From NCBI GenBank assembly GCA_022865885.1, contig JALHSQ010000121.1, positions 1-64,000 on the forward strand: DNA of 64,000 nucleotides. Reading direction: 5' to 3'. Below the pieces are notes generated by a model, which saw nothing but the letters and a program-made list of their open reading frames with translations, was not told the origin of the DNA and ran no database searches. This document shows, one piece after another, positions 1 through 9,207 of this stretch. The stretch's first letter is position 1, and every line of letters starts with the position of its first letter. The stretch comes from Candidatus Bathyarchaeota archaeon (lineage in GTDB: Archaea > Thermoproteota > Bathyarchaeia > Bathyarchaeales > Bathycorpusculaceae). Both the position numbers and the translations under genes were made by a program.

Positions 1-1
1 A

Positions 2-112
2 ATCACTCATCATTCCGAAATCGTAGATGTGGCAGACGTTACGTATACGATTAGAAAGGAAGATGGCTACTCGATGGCTGAACCTAGTCCTCAAAGCGAA
101 GGCGGGCACTAG
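2..112 (+). CDS. C-terminal end of an SMC/Rad50-like ATPase (partial)
   Basis: The reading frame is open from the left edge and stops at a TAG, giving the last 36 residues of a protein whose body lies outside the window. The segment begins ITHHSEIVDVADVTYTI. This looks like the switch-histidine region of SMC/Rad50/RecN ABC ATPases (usually 'ITH...E...AAD...V'), followed by the final beta strand and a short polar tail. These proteins hold or repair chromosomes in the cytoplasm. With so little sequence the exact family cannot be fixed; SMC is my first choice and Rad50-type the alternative. Confidence 0.45.
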   Translation: MTHHSEIVDVADVTYTIRKEDGYSMAEPSPQSEGGH

Positions 113-151
113 GAAAGTTTATTCTGAGTTGTTTCCTAATGTGTAAGCTAG

Positions 152-325
152 GTATTCAGTCTTATCGAAAGCACTTTGGTTTATACACAGTTGATTAGCT
201 TCGAAAGTGACGAGTTCCACTCAGCAGTCGCAAAGACAGTGGGTGAAGCAAGAAAACTCGTGGAAGACGGTTTTGACTGCGTGTGCCAAAAAGACGACGT
301 CATGCTGTTCCGGAAAAGGAAGTAG
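152..325 (+). pseudogene. Tyrosine recombinase (integrase) C-terminal remnant
   Basis: This open frame of 57 codons follows an in-frame TAG and has no start codon of its own. It reads STLVYTQLISFES near its start and ends MLFRKRK. The pattern matches the extreme C-terminus of archaeal XerC/D-like integrases, where the Y of 'TLVYTQL' is the DNA-cleaving nucleophile and the protein ends in a basic FRKRK. The domain carrying the catalytic Arg/His residues is missing upstream, because the ATPase gene ends 40 bases before. It is therefore a dead fragment of an integrated element. A second tail of the same type lies at 22961-23070. Confidence 0.6.
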
Positions 326-352
326 CTGATGCTAAAAACATGGTGCAAACTG

Positions 353-898
353 TCAAATCTGTAATACAAATTCCCATTTGCACCATGAGTTTTTTGGGTG
401 CTTGTCAGGCGGACAAACCAGACAATTCACTTTGACGTTGGGATTCAACGTCTCCGCAAACTTCTTCAAGTAGCCAAACCGAACCTTCTTGCATGGAAAC
501 TCGTCTAATCCTTTGCTCAAGCGTGTTTCCTGTGTTCTGCATCTGTCGATTCCTAAAACCGTTTTTTTGTTGCTTGCTTCAATGATCTTAAAGGGTTGGT
601 CTAGAGCCCAGCTTGATTCCCGCAAAAGATCCATAATCGTGGACACGTCAGGGTTCTGACCCACTTGAAATATCTTCTGAAGGCTTTTTGCCTCGATCTT
701 GGCCATGGTTTCCCAAACCCCAGCGTCAATCTCGGTTGCGGCATCCGTACCAAACTTGCCCTCAATTCCAAGAAAATATAGACCGTCAACTCTCCACAGG
801 TTTCGGATCTGCAGGAAAAAGCAGTCCAGCAGCTTCTCCATAGGTATTCTTGCAAGCATCTGTCGATCTGCATTGCTTCCAGATGGGTACTCACTCAT
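353..898 (-). CDS. DUF6125 family protein
   Basis: A 181-residue cytoplasmic protein of unknown function. The N-terminal part (about residues 20-60, MEKLLDCFFLQIRNLWRVDG) and the late Cys-rich part (CRTQ, then CLVCPP and a final WCKWEF) fit the DUF6125 family as I remember it, which is frequent in Bathyarchaeia. That family is distantly related to L-2-amino-thiazoline-4-carboxylate hydrolase-like proteins. The four clustered cysteines could bind a metal or iron-sulfur centre, but nothing here shows which. It stands alone on the minus strand, facing the integrase tail and divergent from uppP. Confidence 0.6.
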   Translation of the reverse strand: MSEYPSGSNADRQMLARIPMEKLLDCFFLQIRNLWRVDGLYFLGIEGKFGTDAATEIDAGVWETMAKIEAKSLQKIFQVGQNPDVSTIMDLLRESSWALDQPFKIIEASNKKTVLGIDRCRTQETRLSKGLDEFPCKKVRFGYLKKFAETLNPNVKVNCLVCPPDKHPKNSWCKWEFVLQI

Positions 899-990
899 TG
901 CGAATCACCAACATGCGTATTAACGAGTTACCATCACTACTCTTTTAAAACCATCCCAAAAACGAAGCAGGAACAAGGGAGCCCAGAAGC

Positions 991-1782
991 TTGTATTTGC
1001 TCGAATCAATCCTTCTAGGTATTCTACAGGGAATAGCCGAGTGGTTGCCCATTTCAAGCACGGGGCATCTGCGGCTTGCAGAACATTTTCTAGGTCTGAA
1101 CCTGCCGCTGCTGTTTGACCTTTCATTGCATATTGGAACATTGATACCTGTACTCTTCTTCTTCAGAAGAGATGTCAAAGACATAATCTCAGCCCTTGCA
1201 CGCTTGGACTTCAAATCAGAAAACGGACAGCTAATAGTGCCCTTAGCCATCGGAACAGTGGCCACGGGGATTATCGGTCTAGTGTTCGTTGACGTAGTGG
1301 AGTCGCTTAGCCATAACATTCTGTCTATCGCCATAGCACTGCTGATAGGTGGAACCCTCCTCTATGCTTCAAAAGCCGGGCGAGAAAAAACAGATCGTGT
1401 AAGCATTTGGAACGCCCTTATATTCGGCTTGGCACAGGGTGCAGCTATTTTGCCTGGTCTTACTCGAAGTGGAACCACGATAGCAGTCGCGCTACTAGTC
1501 GGAACAAAACGGGAAAAAGCCTTCAAATTCTCCTTCCTGCTGTCAATCCCAACCATAATCGCAGCCCAAGGACTGACACTCTACAAGCAGCGGGACACAC
1601 TGGCACTTACTGGATTCGGCGCAACCGAAGTCATCATAGGAGCCACAATCGCCATGATCATTGGCTACTTGGCAGTAAGGCTAGTCCGCAAAATAATCAT
1701 GGAAAAGAAATTCCACTGGTTCGCTCTCTACTGTTGGCTACTGGGCGCAGCCGTGGTACTACTGTACCTACGTGGCTTCTAG
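991..1782 (+). CDS. uppP: Undecaprenyl-diphosphatase-like polyprenyl pyrophosphatase
   Basis: An integral membrane phosphatase (263 residues, about seven hydrophobic helices) that recycles polyprenyl diphosphate to the monophosphate carrier used for glycan export. Both family signatures are present. The first is the QGxxE-W-P-x-SSTGH block at residues 13-26, with acidic and Ser/His catalytic residues. The second is PGLTRSG at 155-161, with the phosphate-binding Arg159. Length is normal for BacA/UppP. The start is a TTG, since no ATG fits upstream. Its last 15 bases overlap the convergent CCA-adding enzyme gene. The archaeal substrate is probably a C50-C60 polyprenyl diphosphate, made by the UppS encoded at 53.6 kb. 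Confidence 0.93.
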   Translation: MYLLESILLGILQGIAEWLPISSTGHLRLAEHFLGLNLPLLFDLSLHIGTLIPVLFFFRRDVKDIISALARLDFKSENGQLIVPLAIGTVATGIIGLVFVDVVESLSHNILSIAIALLIGGTLLYASKAGREKTDRVSIWNALIFGLAQGAAILPGLTRSGTTIAVALLVGTKREKAFKFSFLLSIPTIIAAQGLTLYKQRDTLALTGFGATEVIIGATIAMIIGYLAVRLVRKIIMEKKFHWFALYCWLLGAAVVLLYLRGF

Positions 1783-3192
1783 CCACAAAGGCCTACCATC
1801 CAAAAATCCCGTGAGAAACTGGGCAAAGTCAGCATTTCTCCTGTAGACTCCCAGTATTTCCTCGCTGACCAGAATTTCGAAACCTTCTCGAAGCTTCTTT
1901 GAAATCTGATCTGCAATGCCCGCATTCTTGCCGCCATCCTTCAGTTTCTCCCGCAGCAACTCGACAACCTTCGTGTGCTTCCTTCGGACCATCACTACCC
2001 AACGTCCATCCTCAATATATGGTCCACAAACCGTGCCAACTCCATTCTTATGTTTTTGCAGGAATTTCTCGCATTCACTTTCTTTCTCGATAGGAGGACC
2101 TAGATGCTTCTTCACTGGGGGTATACATGATTGCTCAACCTCAAAGACGAAAGCATCCAGACTCTTCTCATCGCTCCACACGACGTTCCTCAACAAAACG
2201 AAGTCGCTCAGTTCGACAAGCTTACGCAGCGACCGCTGAGATCTGAAAAGCTGACCCCACAAGACGTCCGGCACAGATTCAACCTTACCGAAAGTCACGA
2301 AAACTATCGCCGAACCGCGCTTTTCAAGCTTTTGTTCTAGCTGTTTTGTTGTCAACGCTTTGGTCTTCGGAGGATAGAAGAAATCGAGACCAGGCTTTCT
2401 AAGGAAAGCTCGCGAAGAGACCACAAAACATTGGAGTTTTTCTGGTCGCACAGCTGAAGCAACGTTCCTCGCTCTGTCAACTGGGTCAACAATCACAAGT
2501 GGCTCACCGAAGAGAAGCCCAAGCTCATTATCTCGGTTCTTATAGTAGTGTTCGATGTCGATCACCATCTTCTGTCCAAGCTCAGCGAAGGCCTTCAGCA
2601 CATTCAAGAAGGACCCAAAGTGCAGAACGAATAGTTCGCACAGGTAACCGCTGAATCCGCCGACCTTGATTTCAGCGCCATAAACGCCTATGCCCTTCAT
2701 GAACTTCTTCAAGAGCCGCACTTCATCCCGCATTTGATCGTCTAAGCGCTTTTTCATGTAATCAGTGTGAAACGGAGTCCTATCCGTTGCGCTTAACCAC
2801 TCACCACCTTTAACCTCGTAGCAAGGCACAATGTTGACTCTTACGCCTTCAACTATCGCCTCAAGATACGGGTGCTCAGCAAATCTTTCAATTTGCTCAG
2901 AGCTTTCCGTAGCTTTCCTAGCAATTTTTAGGCAAACGTCGCCCAAAGACTTGCGAGGAATTGACGTGGGCACACGCATGAAGACATCAATGTCTGGTTC
3001 CACGTTGAGCCACGTGTCTTTTGCAACTGAGCCTTCAACTCGAATCTTGGCTCTGACGTCTGATTCTCGAGCTGCGACAGCAACCTTCCTTTCCAACTTC
3101 TTGGATAACGCCTCTATCTTGGCGCGTTCACTCTTCTTCGGCGTAATTCGTTTCAGAACTGTTCTGAGAACCTGTTCCATTTTGTCCTGCAT
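1768..3192 (-). CDS. cca: CCA tRNA nucleotidyltransferase, archaeal class I
   Basis: This enzyme builds or repairs the 3'-CCA end of tRNAs from CTP and ATP without a template. At 474 residues it has the normal length of the archaeal enzyme. The nucleotidyltransferase signature sits near residues 53-70 (GSVAKDTWL, then PDIDVF, whose two aspartates bind the metal ions). An archaeal tRNA-binding body follows, with a C-terminal region rich in basic residues. The tRNA-Lys gene in this window does not encode CCA, so this activity is required. It lies 23 bases downstream of thpR on the same strand and is probably cotranscribed with it. Confidence 0.93.
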   Translation of the reverse strand: MQDKMEQVLRTVLKRITPKKSERAKIEALSKKLERKVAVAARESDVRAKIRVEGSVAKDTWLNVEPDIDVFMRVPTSIPRKSLGDVCLKIARKATESSEQIERFAEHPYLEAIVEGVRVNIVPCYEVKGGEWLSATDRTPFHTDYMKKRLDDQMRDEVRLLKKFMKGIGVYGAEIKVGGFSGYLCELFVLHFGSFLNVLKAFAELGQKMVIDIEHYYKNRDNELGLLFGEPLVIVDPVDRARNVASAVRPEKLQCFVVSSRAFLRKPGLDFFYPPKTKALTTKQLEQKLEKRGSAIVFVTFGKVESVPDVLWGQLFRSQRSLRKLVELSDFVLLRNVVWSDEKSLDAFVFEVEQSCIPPVKKHLGPPIEKESECEKFLQKHKNGVGTVCGPYIEDGRWVVMVRRKHTKVVELLREKLKDGGKNAGIADQISKKLREGFEILVSEEILGVYRRNADFAQFLTGFLDGRPLWLEAT

Positions 3193-3215
3193 AGACCTGT
3201 CCTTTTTCTCAGTCC

Positions 3216-3785
3216 TTATGGGCAGAACTCCTTAAGCGTCGAATAGATGGGGCCTCTTGGCGTCAAATCGCTCTTCTTGAGCTTCAGACACGCGGCTCTG
3301 ATCAGCCCGAAGTCACGTGTTGCATTCTCTTCAATGCATTTCGCCAGTTCAACCCTGTTCCTGCTAGACCTCACTCGGGCAATCGTCAAGTGGGGATTGA
3401 ATCCCTTTGAATCAGGTGTAAAACCCAGACTTCGCAATCGAGGCTCTAACTGAGTGAAAATCTGTCGCAGTTGGTCGGCGCCGTCGGTCATACCCGCCCA
3501 ACAGACTCGTGGATACCGTGCGTCCGGAAAAGCACCCACGCCCATGACCGTCACGTCGAAGGGAGTGAATAAAACTTTCTTCATTTCTTCATGGATCCTC
3601 TCAACCATGTTGGAGGTTATGTTTCCCAGAAAGCGAACCGTAATATGGATATTAGCAGGCTCAACAGGCTTCAGGTCTGCACCTGTCTCAACCAACAAAG
3701 CTTGAAACTCGCTGATCTTTTTCAGAACTGACTCGCTCGTCATGTCAAAAGCTATGAAACTCCTTATTTCTTCCACCATGACCAT
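3216..3785 (-). CDS. thpR: RNA 2',3'-cyclic phosphodiesterase
   Basis: A 189-residue member of the 2H phosphoesterase superfamily that opens 2',3'-cyclic phosphate ends of RNA; older annotations call it 2'-5' RNA ligase. Both diagnostic HxTx motifs are visible: HITVRFLG around residue 47 and HLTIARV around residue 130. Length is typical. It lies upstream of the CCA-adding enzyme, a pairing that suits tRNA 3'-end and splicing chemistry. Two Met codons (residues 1 and 3) could start it. Confidence 0.92.
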   Translation of the reverse strand: MVMVEEIRSFIAFDMTSESVLKKISEFQALLVETGADLKPVEPANIHITVRFLGNITSNMVERIHEEMKKVLFTPFDVTVMGVGAFPDARYPRVCWAGMTDGADQLRQIFTQLEPRLRSLGFTPDSKGFNPHLTIARVRSSRNRVELAKCIEENATRDFGLIRAACLKLKKSDLTPRGPIYSTLKEFCP

Positions 3786-3876
3786 TCCCTCAAGCCTTTT
3801 CTATCCACCTCTTCATAAGCTATTTCGATGTAAAAGATTATCTGCTCTCAAAAACATAACAACCAAAGGAAACAGA

Positions 3877-4443
3877 ATGCCGCAGGAAAAGCTTGTCATC
3901 GCAGTCGCGGGCATGCCCGGCTCAGGAAAATCATTAGTCATGAGTATCGCTATGCGAAATGGTTACGCAGTTGTTGTAATGGGTGATGAAGTACGCGAAG
4001 AAGCTAGAAAACGTAACTTGGCCCCCACTCCTGAAAACATTGGCAAAATAATGCTTGAACTAAGACAGACCAGTGGAGAAGCAGTCATAGCACAAAGATG
4101 CATCCCGAAAATTGAGAACGCATTGAAAACAAGAGTCATAGTGGATGGCATAAGAAGCCTAAGCGAAGTTGAAGAACTGAGGAGGCACTTTAAAATGTTC
4201 ACCCTCATCGGAATCCATTCTTCTCCGGAGACAAGGTTCAGGCGCCTTTTCAACCGTCAAAGGAGCGATGACCCTGCGGACTGGGAGATTTTCCGCGAAA
4301 GAGACCTGAGAGAGTTAGGCGTCGGGCTAGGAAGTGCTATAGCCATGGCTGAGTATGTCATAGTGAATGAAGGCGACATGCTTCCCGTAAAGAATATGGT
4401 GAGAGCAGTTTTGAGAAAGGCGGAGACTGGATGGATGAAGTGA
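3877..4443 (+). CDS. UPF0200 family nucleoside kinase, dephospho-CoA kinase-like
   Basis: A P-loop kinase-fold protein of 188 residues. The Walker A motif is GMPGSGKS at residues 12-19, followed by an adenylate-kinase-like core with VDGIRSLSEVEEL and a lid segment with FNRQRSDDPADW. UPF0200 proteins have been proposed as the archaeal dephospho-CoA kinase-like family; the substrate is not shown by sequence alone. I chose the ATG at 3877, preceded by AAAGGAAAC, because the longer frame from 3742 adds 45 residues outside the family. It overlaps the UPF0201 gene by 13 bases, a common archaeal pair. Confidence 0.88.
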   Translation: MPQEKLVIAVAGMPGSGKSLVMSIAMRNGYAVVVMGDEVREEARKRNLAPTPENIGKIMLELRQTSGEAVIAQRCIPKIENALKTRVIVDGIRSLSEVEELRRHFKMFTLIGIHSSPETRFRRLFNRQRSDDPADWEIFRERDLRELGVGLGSAIAMAEYVIVNEGDMLPVKNMVRAVLRKAETGWMK

Positions 4444-4832
4444 TCGTTCACATCGAAGCTGAGGTTAACCCGACAGAATCGGAACAGAAAGTAAAGAAAG
4501 CAATTGAAAACGTTTTTGGCAACGTAGCCTTGCAGACAATCCCAAAGCACAAAGGAAGCCTCTTAGCCGCTGAAGCGCATGGAAGGGAAGCACTTATTAA
4601 ACTCTACAATCTGTTGCGACGAGAACATATCCGTGCAGCCGCAAGAGTCGCTCTTTTCGAAGGATTAGACCGAAAGACTCTAAGTTTCTGTTTGAACAAG
4701 CAGGTGGCATACGCTGGGCACGTGTCCTTCGCCAAGGAAGTGGCCGAGTCACCACTGGGACCGATAAAGATCAAGATAAACTGCGAAGATCCCAAGGAAC
4801 TCATTCACTGGCTCACTTCAGAAGCTACCTAA
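4431..4832 (+). CDS. UPF0201 family RNA-binding domain protein
   Basis: A 133-residue archaeal protein of the UPF0201 family (COG1325), described as having an RNA-binding fold related to ribosomal protein L5. The recognisable core runs from the N-terminal EAEVNPTESEQKVKKA to the conserved FCLNKQVAYAGHVSF block near residue 84. Function is not established. The start codon lies within the 3' end of the UPF0200 gene, so the two are translationally coupled, and the MBL hydrolase begins three bases after its stop. Confidence 0.85.
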   Translation: MDEVIVHIEAEVNPTESEQKVKKAIENVFGNVALQTIPKHKGSLLAAEAHGREALIKLYNLLRREHIRAAARVALFEGLDRKTLSFCLNKQVAYAGHVSFAKEVAESPLGPIKIKINCEDPKELIHWLTSEAT

Positions 4833-4835
4833 CTG

Positions 4836-5852
4836 GTGTTTACCTTGAATGCGGAAGCGTCAGTAACATATCGAGGCGCTGTTCAATTAGGGGAAAGTAT
4901 TGCCTGTGACGCGTTCGACGAGACCAAACCTCTGAGAATCGTCAGTCACGCCCACGCTGACCACCTGATAGGTTTACGACAAAGCCTACGCGGCTGCGAA
5001 AAAGTGTTAATGACAAATGCCACGAAGGATTTGATCGATGTCTTGAGAGGGCCACTCTTCTTGATGAGTGGATTCGTGGAAACACTTGACTACGGGAAGG
5101 CTTTCCAGTATGGTGAAGAACGACTAACACTTTTCAAAGCTGATCACATCTTGGGCGCTGCACAAGTGCTTGTTGAGAATGCAGAAGGAAAACGCATCGT
5201 CTATACCGGCGACTTCCGAATCGATGATACTCCTGTTCTGGAGTCTGATACTCTCATTATTGAAGCAACCTACGGGAGCCCCAACTGCAAACGCTCTTTC
5301 GGAGTAGATGTAAGAAACTCGCTCACCTCACTGGTAGAGGAAGGATTGAAACACGGCACAGTCTACGTTTTCGGCTATCACGGAAAAATCCAAGAGATCA
5401 TGCAGATCCTACGCTTAGCCGGAGTAAGCGCCCCTTTCGTAGCATCCGAAAAAGTCTTCCATGTCTCCAAAGCATGTGAGAAATATAACATGCGTTTGGG
5501 ACGTCTGTTGTTGTCTGACGAAGGCCAAGCAAGGGAGCTTCTGAACACGAATTCACCCTGTGTAGCCTTCTATCACATGTGCAATAAGGGAAAAGTCGGC
5601 TTGAACAGTTTTCAGATCTGCGTAAGCGGGTGGGAATTTGACTTCCCGATTCGCCAAACTGGAGACAAAGAATACGTTGTTGCTCTAAGCGATCACTCGG
5701 ATTTTGAGGGACTAATGGAATATGTGAGACGTTCAAAACCAAAACATGTCATCACGGACAGTTACAGGGTTGGCCATGCAGAAACGTTCGCCCATGAAAT
5801 CTACAAACACTTCAGGATCTCTGCTATTGCATTACCTAAGAAGCAGCAGTAG
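4836..5852 (+). CDS. Metallo-beta-lactamase fold hydrolase, RNA/DNA exonuclease-like
   Basis: A 338-residue zinc hydrolase. The metal-binding signature HAHADH is at residues 38-43, the next ligand region reads ADHILGAAQV, then YTGDFR carries the conserved Asp and a late histidine sits in SDHSDFEGL. The order and the SDHSD element match the SNM1/CPSF73-related exonuclease group (COG1236-like), which processes RNA or DNA ends, rather than glyoxalases. It lacks the KH domains of archaeal aCPSF1. The start is GTG at 4836; a TTG at 4845 is also possible. It sits in a run of RNA-processing and biosynthetic genes. Confidence 0.82.
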   Translation: MFTLNAEASVTYRGAVQLGESIACDAFDETKPLRIVSHAHADHLIGLRQSLRGCEKVLMTNATKDLIDVLRGPLFLMSGFVETLDYGKAFQYGEERLTLFKADHILGAAQVLVENAEGKRIVYTGDFRIDDTPVLESDTLIIEATYGSPNCKRSFGVDVRNSLTSLVEEGLKHGTVYVFGYHGKIQEIMQILRLAGVSAPFVASEKVFHVSKACEKYNMRLGRLLLSDEGQARELLNTNSPCVAFYHMCNKGKVGLNSFQICVSGWEFDFPIRQTGDKEYVVALSDHSDFEGLMEYVRRSKPKHVITDSYRVGHAETFAHEIYKHFRISAIALPKKQQ

Positions 5853-5950
5853 TACAGCGAGACAACGTGAACCTGACATTTACCAAGACTTTAAAAGCCC
5901 AAGATAGACAATTCAATATCCTTTCATTCAACCACACTAAAGAAAAGAAT

Positions 5951-7261
5951 ATGGTGAAAATCATGGGAAAATCATCCCTCACATCAAACTTCTACAAACT
6001 AAACCCGAAAGAACGGCTAAGATTCGTCAAAGAATTCGCAAACTTGACAGACGAGGAAATCACCTTGCTGCAAAGGGAAGGATCAATGCCCCTAGAGTTA
6101 GCTGATCGCATGATAGAAAACGTCATTGGCACTATCCCCATACCGCTCGGAATAGCTGTAAACTTCCTCATAAACAATCATGACTATCTGATTCCAATGG
6201 CTATCGAAGAACCCTCTGTAGTAGCTGCAGCCAGTTACGCTGCAAAAATGGTAAGAGAAGGAGGAGGATTTCAAACAAGCAGCACACCGCCCATAATGAT
6301 CGGTCAAATACAAATCGTGAACGTAAGAGACCCGCACGCTGCAAGAATGCGCATCATAGAAGCAAGAGAAGAGGTTCTAAAGAAAGCAAACGAACAGGAC
6401 CCAGTGCTTATCTCAGCCGGCGGCGGTGCAAAGGACCTAGACGCGAAAATAATAGACACAACACAAGGACCAATGGTCATCGCTGAACTAAGCGTAGACT
6501 GCCGCGACGCCATGGGCGCCAACGCCGTCAACACGATGGCCGAAGCAGTAGCCCCAATGATCGAGCGTCTTGCAGCAGGAAGAGTTTGCTTACGGATCAT
6601 CTCAAACCTAGCAGTCAAGCGCCTAGTGCGAGCAAGATGCATCGTCCCCAAAGAGGCTGTCGGAGGCGCGAAGATTGTGGACGGCATTGTGAACGCCTGC
6701 GCCTTTGCAGCGGCAGACCCGTACAGAGCCGCAACACATAACAAAGGCATACTCAACGGAATCATAGCAGTAATACTTGCAACATGCAATGATCATCGTG
6801 CAATCGAGGCTGGAGCACACGCATATGCAGTGAAGAACGGCAACTACATGTCTCTTTCAGCATGGGAGAAAAATGAAAACGGTGATCTCGTAGGCTCAAT
6901 CGAGTTGCCAATGGCCGTAGGCCTCATAGGCGGTGCAGTTCGAACGCACCCAATAGCGAGAATAGCTGTGAAAATCCTAGGCGTGAAAACGGCGAACGAA
7001 TTTGGTGAAGTCTTGGCGGCTGTCGGTCTAGCTCAAAACTTGGGTGCACTGAGAGCCTTAGCTCACGAAGGAATACAACGTGGTCACATGTCCCTTCATG
7101 CAAGAAACATCGCAGTTGCGGCAGGCGCCACAGACAAGCTCGTAGACTTGGTTGCCAAGAAAATGGTGGAAGAACGCAAAATACGCATGGACAGAGCCAA
7201 GGAACTCATAGATCAGTACAACAAGGCGGGAAAACCTAAAGAACCGACACACCGAAACTAG
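5951..7261 (+). CDS. Hydroxymethylglutaryl-CoA reductase, class II
   Basis: Converts HMG-CoA to mevalonate, the committed step to archaeal isoprenoid lipids. The 436-residue protein carries class II signatures: ENVIGTIPIP with the catalytic Glu, DAMGANAVNT, THNKGILNG with the catalytic Lys, and GHMSLHARN with the catalytic His near the C-terminus. Class II enzymes are named degradative from bacteria, yet several archaea use them for biosynthesis. The open frame extends back to a GTG at 5867, but those extra 28 residues look random, so I place the start at the ATG at 5951 (5963 is also possible). It is followed closely by PRPP synthase. Confidence 0.93.
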   Translation: MVKIMGKSSLTSNFYKLNPKERLRFVKEFANLTDEEITLLQREGSMPLELADRMIENVIGTIPIPLGIAVNFLINNHDYLIPMAIEEPSVVAAASYAAKMVREGGGFQTSSTPPIMIGQIQIVNVRDPHAARMRIIEAREEVLKKANEQDPVLISAGGGAKDLDAKIIDTTQGPMVIAELSVDCRDAMGANAVNTMAEAVAPMIERLAAGRVCLRIISNLAVKRLVRARCIVPKEAVGGAKIVDGIVNACAFAAADPYRAATHNKGILNGIIAVILATCNDHRAIEAGAHAYAVKNGNYMSLSAWEKNENGDLVGSIELPMAVGLIGGAVRTHPIARIAVKILGVKTANEFGEVLAAVGLAQNLGALRALAHEGIQRGHMSLHARNIAVAAGATDKLVDLVAKKMVEERKIRMDRAKELIDQYNKAGKPKEPTHRN

Positions 7262-7275
7262 ACACGGGAAATCAA

Positions 7276-8148
7276 ATGAAGATAATCCTCGGCCCAGCTT
7301 CTGAACAGTTGGGGCAGGAACTAGCTAAACTCGTAAATGTAGAAACTGTCCATGTGGCTTCAAGACTGTTCCCAGATGGAGAATCCTACATACGATTGGA
7401 AGGCGAATTGAAGAACGAAGACGCAGTAATTGTGCAGACAACCAGCCCGCCACAAGACACTCGATTTATGCAATTGGCTTTGATTGCAGGGGCAGCGAAG
7501 AGAAATGGAGCCAAGAGCGTAACCGCGATTGTTCCCTATCTCGCCTATGCGCGCCAAGACAACATCTTTCTGCAAGGTGAAGCGGTAAGTGTCGAAATTA
7601 TCGCTGGCATGCTCAAAGCTGCTGGCGTCAGCAACCTCATAACAGTGAACGTCCATCAGGAAAAGGTTTTGACAAAGCTGCCCTTTCCCGCAAGAAGCCT
7701 CTCAGCTATCCCGCTGCTAGCTGACTACTTCAAGCAAAGAGGTTGCGAAAAAGCTTTCGCGCTAGCTCCAGATGAAGGAGCCACATACATTGCAGAACAA
7801 GCGAAGAAAATTCTGGGCGGAGAATGCGGATACTTGGAAAAACACCGAGACCGTTACACGGGACAAGTTGCCATGGAAAAGAAAACCCTTGAACTGAAAG
7901 GGAACACTGTGATAATCTTTGACGACATAATCAGCACTGGAGGAACAATAGTCGCAGCAGCAAAAATCTTGAAGGATCTTGGAGCCCGAAGAGTCTACGC
8001 TGCATGCGTGCATCCCCTATTGATTAACAATGCAGAAGAACGGATACTTGACGCTGGCGTTGAAGAAGTCATAGGAACAGACAGCGTCCCAAGTCACGTA
8101 AGTAAAGTGTCACTCGCGCCTCTGTTAAGCAAAGAACTGGCTCGTTAA
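7276..8148 (+). CDS. prs: Ribose-phosphate pyrophosphokinase (PRPP synthase)
   Basis: Makes PRPP from ribose 5-phosphate and ATP for nucleotide, His and Trp synthesis; PyrE at 23.8 kb uses the product. The 290-residue length matches archaeal PRPP synthases, which are shorter than the 310-320 residue bacterial ones. The FPDGE element near residue 32, the PYLAYARQDN flexible-loop region and the PRPP-binding IIFDDIISTGGT motif are all intact. It starts 14 bases after the HMG-CoA reductase stop and is followed 12 bases later by the tRNA methyltransferase, so the run looks like an operon. Confidence 0.95.
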   Translation: MKIILGPASEQLGQELAKLVNVETVHVASRLFPDGESYIRLEGELKNEDAVIVQTTSPPQDTRFMQLALIAGAAKRNGAKSVTAIVPYLAYARQDNIFLQGEAVSVEIIAGMLKAAGVSNLITVNVHQEKVLTKLPFPARSLSAIPLLADYFKQRGCEKAFALAPDEGATYIAEQAKKILGGECGYLEKHRDRYTGQVAMEKKTLELKGNTVIIFDDIISTGGTIVAAAKILKDLGARRVYAACVHPLLINNAEERILDAGVEEVIGTDSVPSHVSKVSLAPLLSKELAR

Positions 8149-8160
8149 GGGAGTTTCAAT

Positions 8161-9207
8161 GTGGCTAAACTGTTCTTCTTGCTTTCGGGAGAACACGAGA
8201 GTTTACCGCTTTCCGAATTGCAGGCAATACTTGATACAGAAGGACATGCGCACAAGCTTCTGGAGAGACTCGACCAAGTCGTCAGACTTGAAACGGACTT
8301 GGAAGCAGTTGAAGCTCTGAAGCGTAGAGCTGCGTTCACAAGGATCTGTGCATTGGAACTGTTTAACTGCGACGCGAAAGTAAGCGCGATAGTGAAATCC
8401 GTGCGTTCTACGAACCTGAAGGATTTTCTGAAAGAAAACGAAAGCTTCGCTGTTCGCGTAAAACATGTGAAAGAACACTCTTCAGAAGTCAATGGAATGA
8501 TTCTTGAAAGGAAAATCGGTGAACTATTACTGGAAAACACTGTGAAAACAAGGGTTGATCTGAGAAGACCCGACAAGGTCTTCGTTGGCATATTGACAAG
8601 CGAAAAGTTTGTCTTTGGGTTAAAGCTTGCGGAAATCGCACCTAAACCTTTCGTTGAGAGGCGACCTAGAAGAAAACCCTTTTTCCATCCATCTGCCATG
8701 CAAGCGAAACTTGCAAGATGCATGGTGAACCTAGCCAGACCGAGAGCTGGAGACCTTGTTCTAGACCCTTTTTGTGGAACAGGAAGTATGCTTATCGAGG
8801 CTGCGTTGATTGACTGTCGCGTTGTGGGTTTGGATGTCCAACGCCGTATGGCAAGGGGAACTCTCAGGAACCTTGCCTATTTCAAAATCAAACCGGAAGG
8901 AGTAATAACTGCAGATGCCCGACGATTGCCCATAACGAAAGTTGACTGCATCGTAACCGACCCGCCATATGGCATATCCTCGACAACACTCAAGCGAAAC
9001 ATGAAGCAAATAGTAGAAGAACTCCTAACAAGCGTCTACACCCTGCTAAGCAGTGGTCGCCGGATTTGTATGGCTGCCCCAAAAACGTTGAAAATCGTCC
9101 AAATAGGTTCTGCCTTAGGCTATAAGCACTTAGAGTCGCATTTCGTTTATGTCCACAGAAGCCTCACTAGAGAGGTAGTCGTATTCGAAAAGGTGTCAAC
9201 AGAATGA
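8161..9207 (+). CDS. tRNA (guanine(10)-N2)-methyltransferase, Trm-G10/Trm11 type
   Basis: A 348-residue SAM-dependent enzyme expected to methylate N2 of G10 in tRNA (TIGR01177 family). The N-terminal half (to about residue 170) is the THUMP/NFLD RNA-binding region. The C-terminal Rossmann domain shows motif I DPFCGTGSM and motif IV DPPYG, typical of amino-group methylation. The start is a GTG preceded by AAGGGAG. It overlaps the RNase Z start codon by four bases, so two tRNA-maturation enzymes are coupled. Confidence 0.92.
   Translation: MAKLFFLLSGEHESLPLSELQAILDTEGHAHKLLERLDQVVRLETDLEAVEALKRRAAFTRICALELFNCDAKVSAIVKSVRSTNLKDFLKENESFAVRVKHVKEHSSEVNGMILERKIGELLLENTVKTRVDLRRPDKVFVGILTSEKFVFGLKLAEIAPKPFVERRPRRKPFFHPSAMQAKLARCMVNLARPRAGDLVLDPFCGTGSMLIEAALIDCRVVGLDVQRRMARGTLRNLAYFKIKPEGVITADARRLPITKVDCIVTDPPYGISSTTLKRNMKQIVEELLTSVYTLLSSGRRICMAAPKTLKIVQIGSALGYKHLESHFVYVHRSLTREVVVFEKVSTE

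Noticed and set aside
945-1334. 129-codon minus-strand ORF over uppP
   Set aside because: Antisense to a gene with two intact family motifs; no coding character.
6304-6789. 161-codon minus-strand ORF inside HMG-CoA reductase
   Set aside because: Opposite strand of a fully conserved enzyme gene; low-complexity Ala/Ser composition; no start signals.
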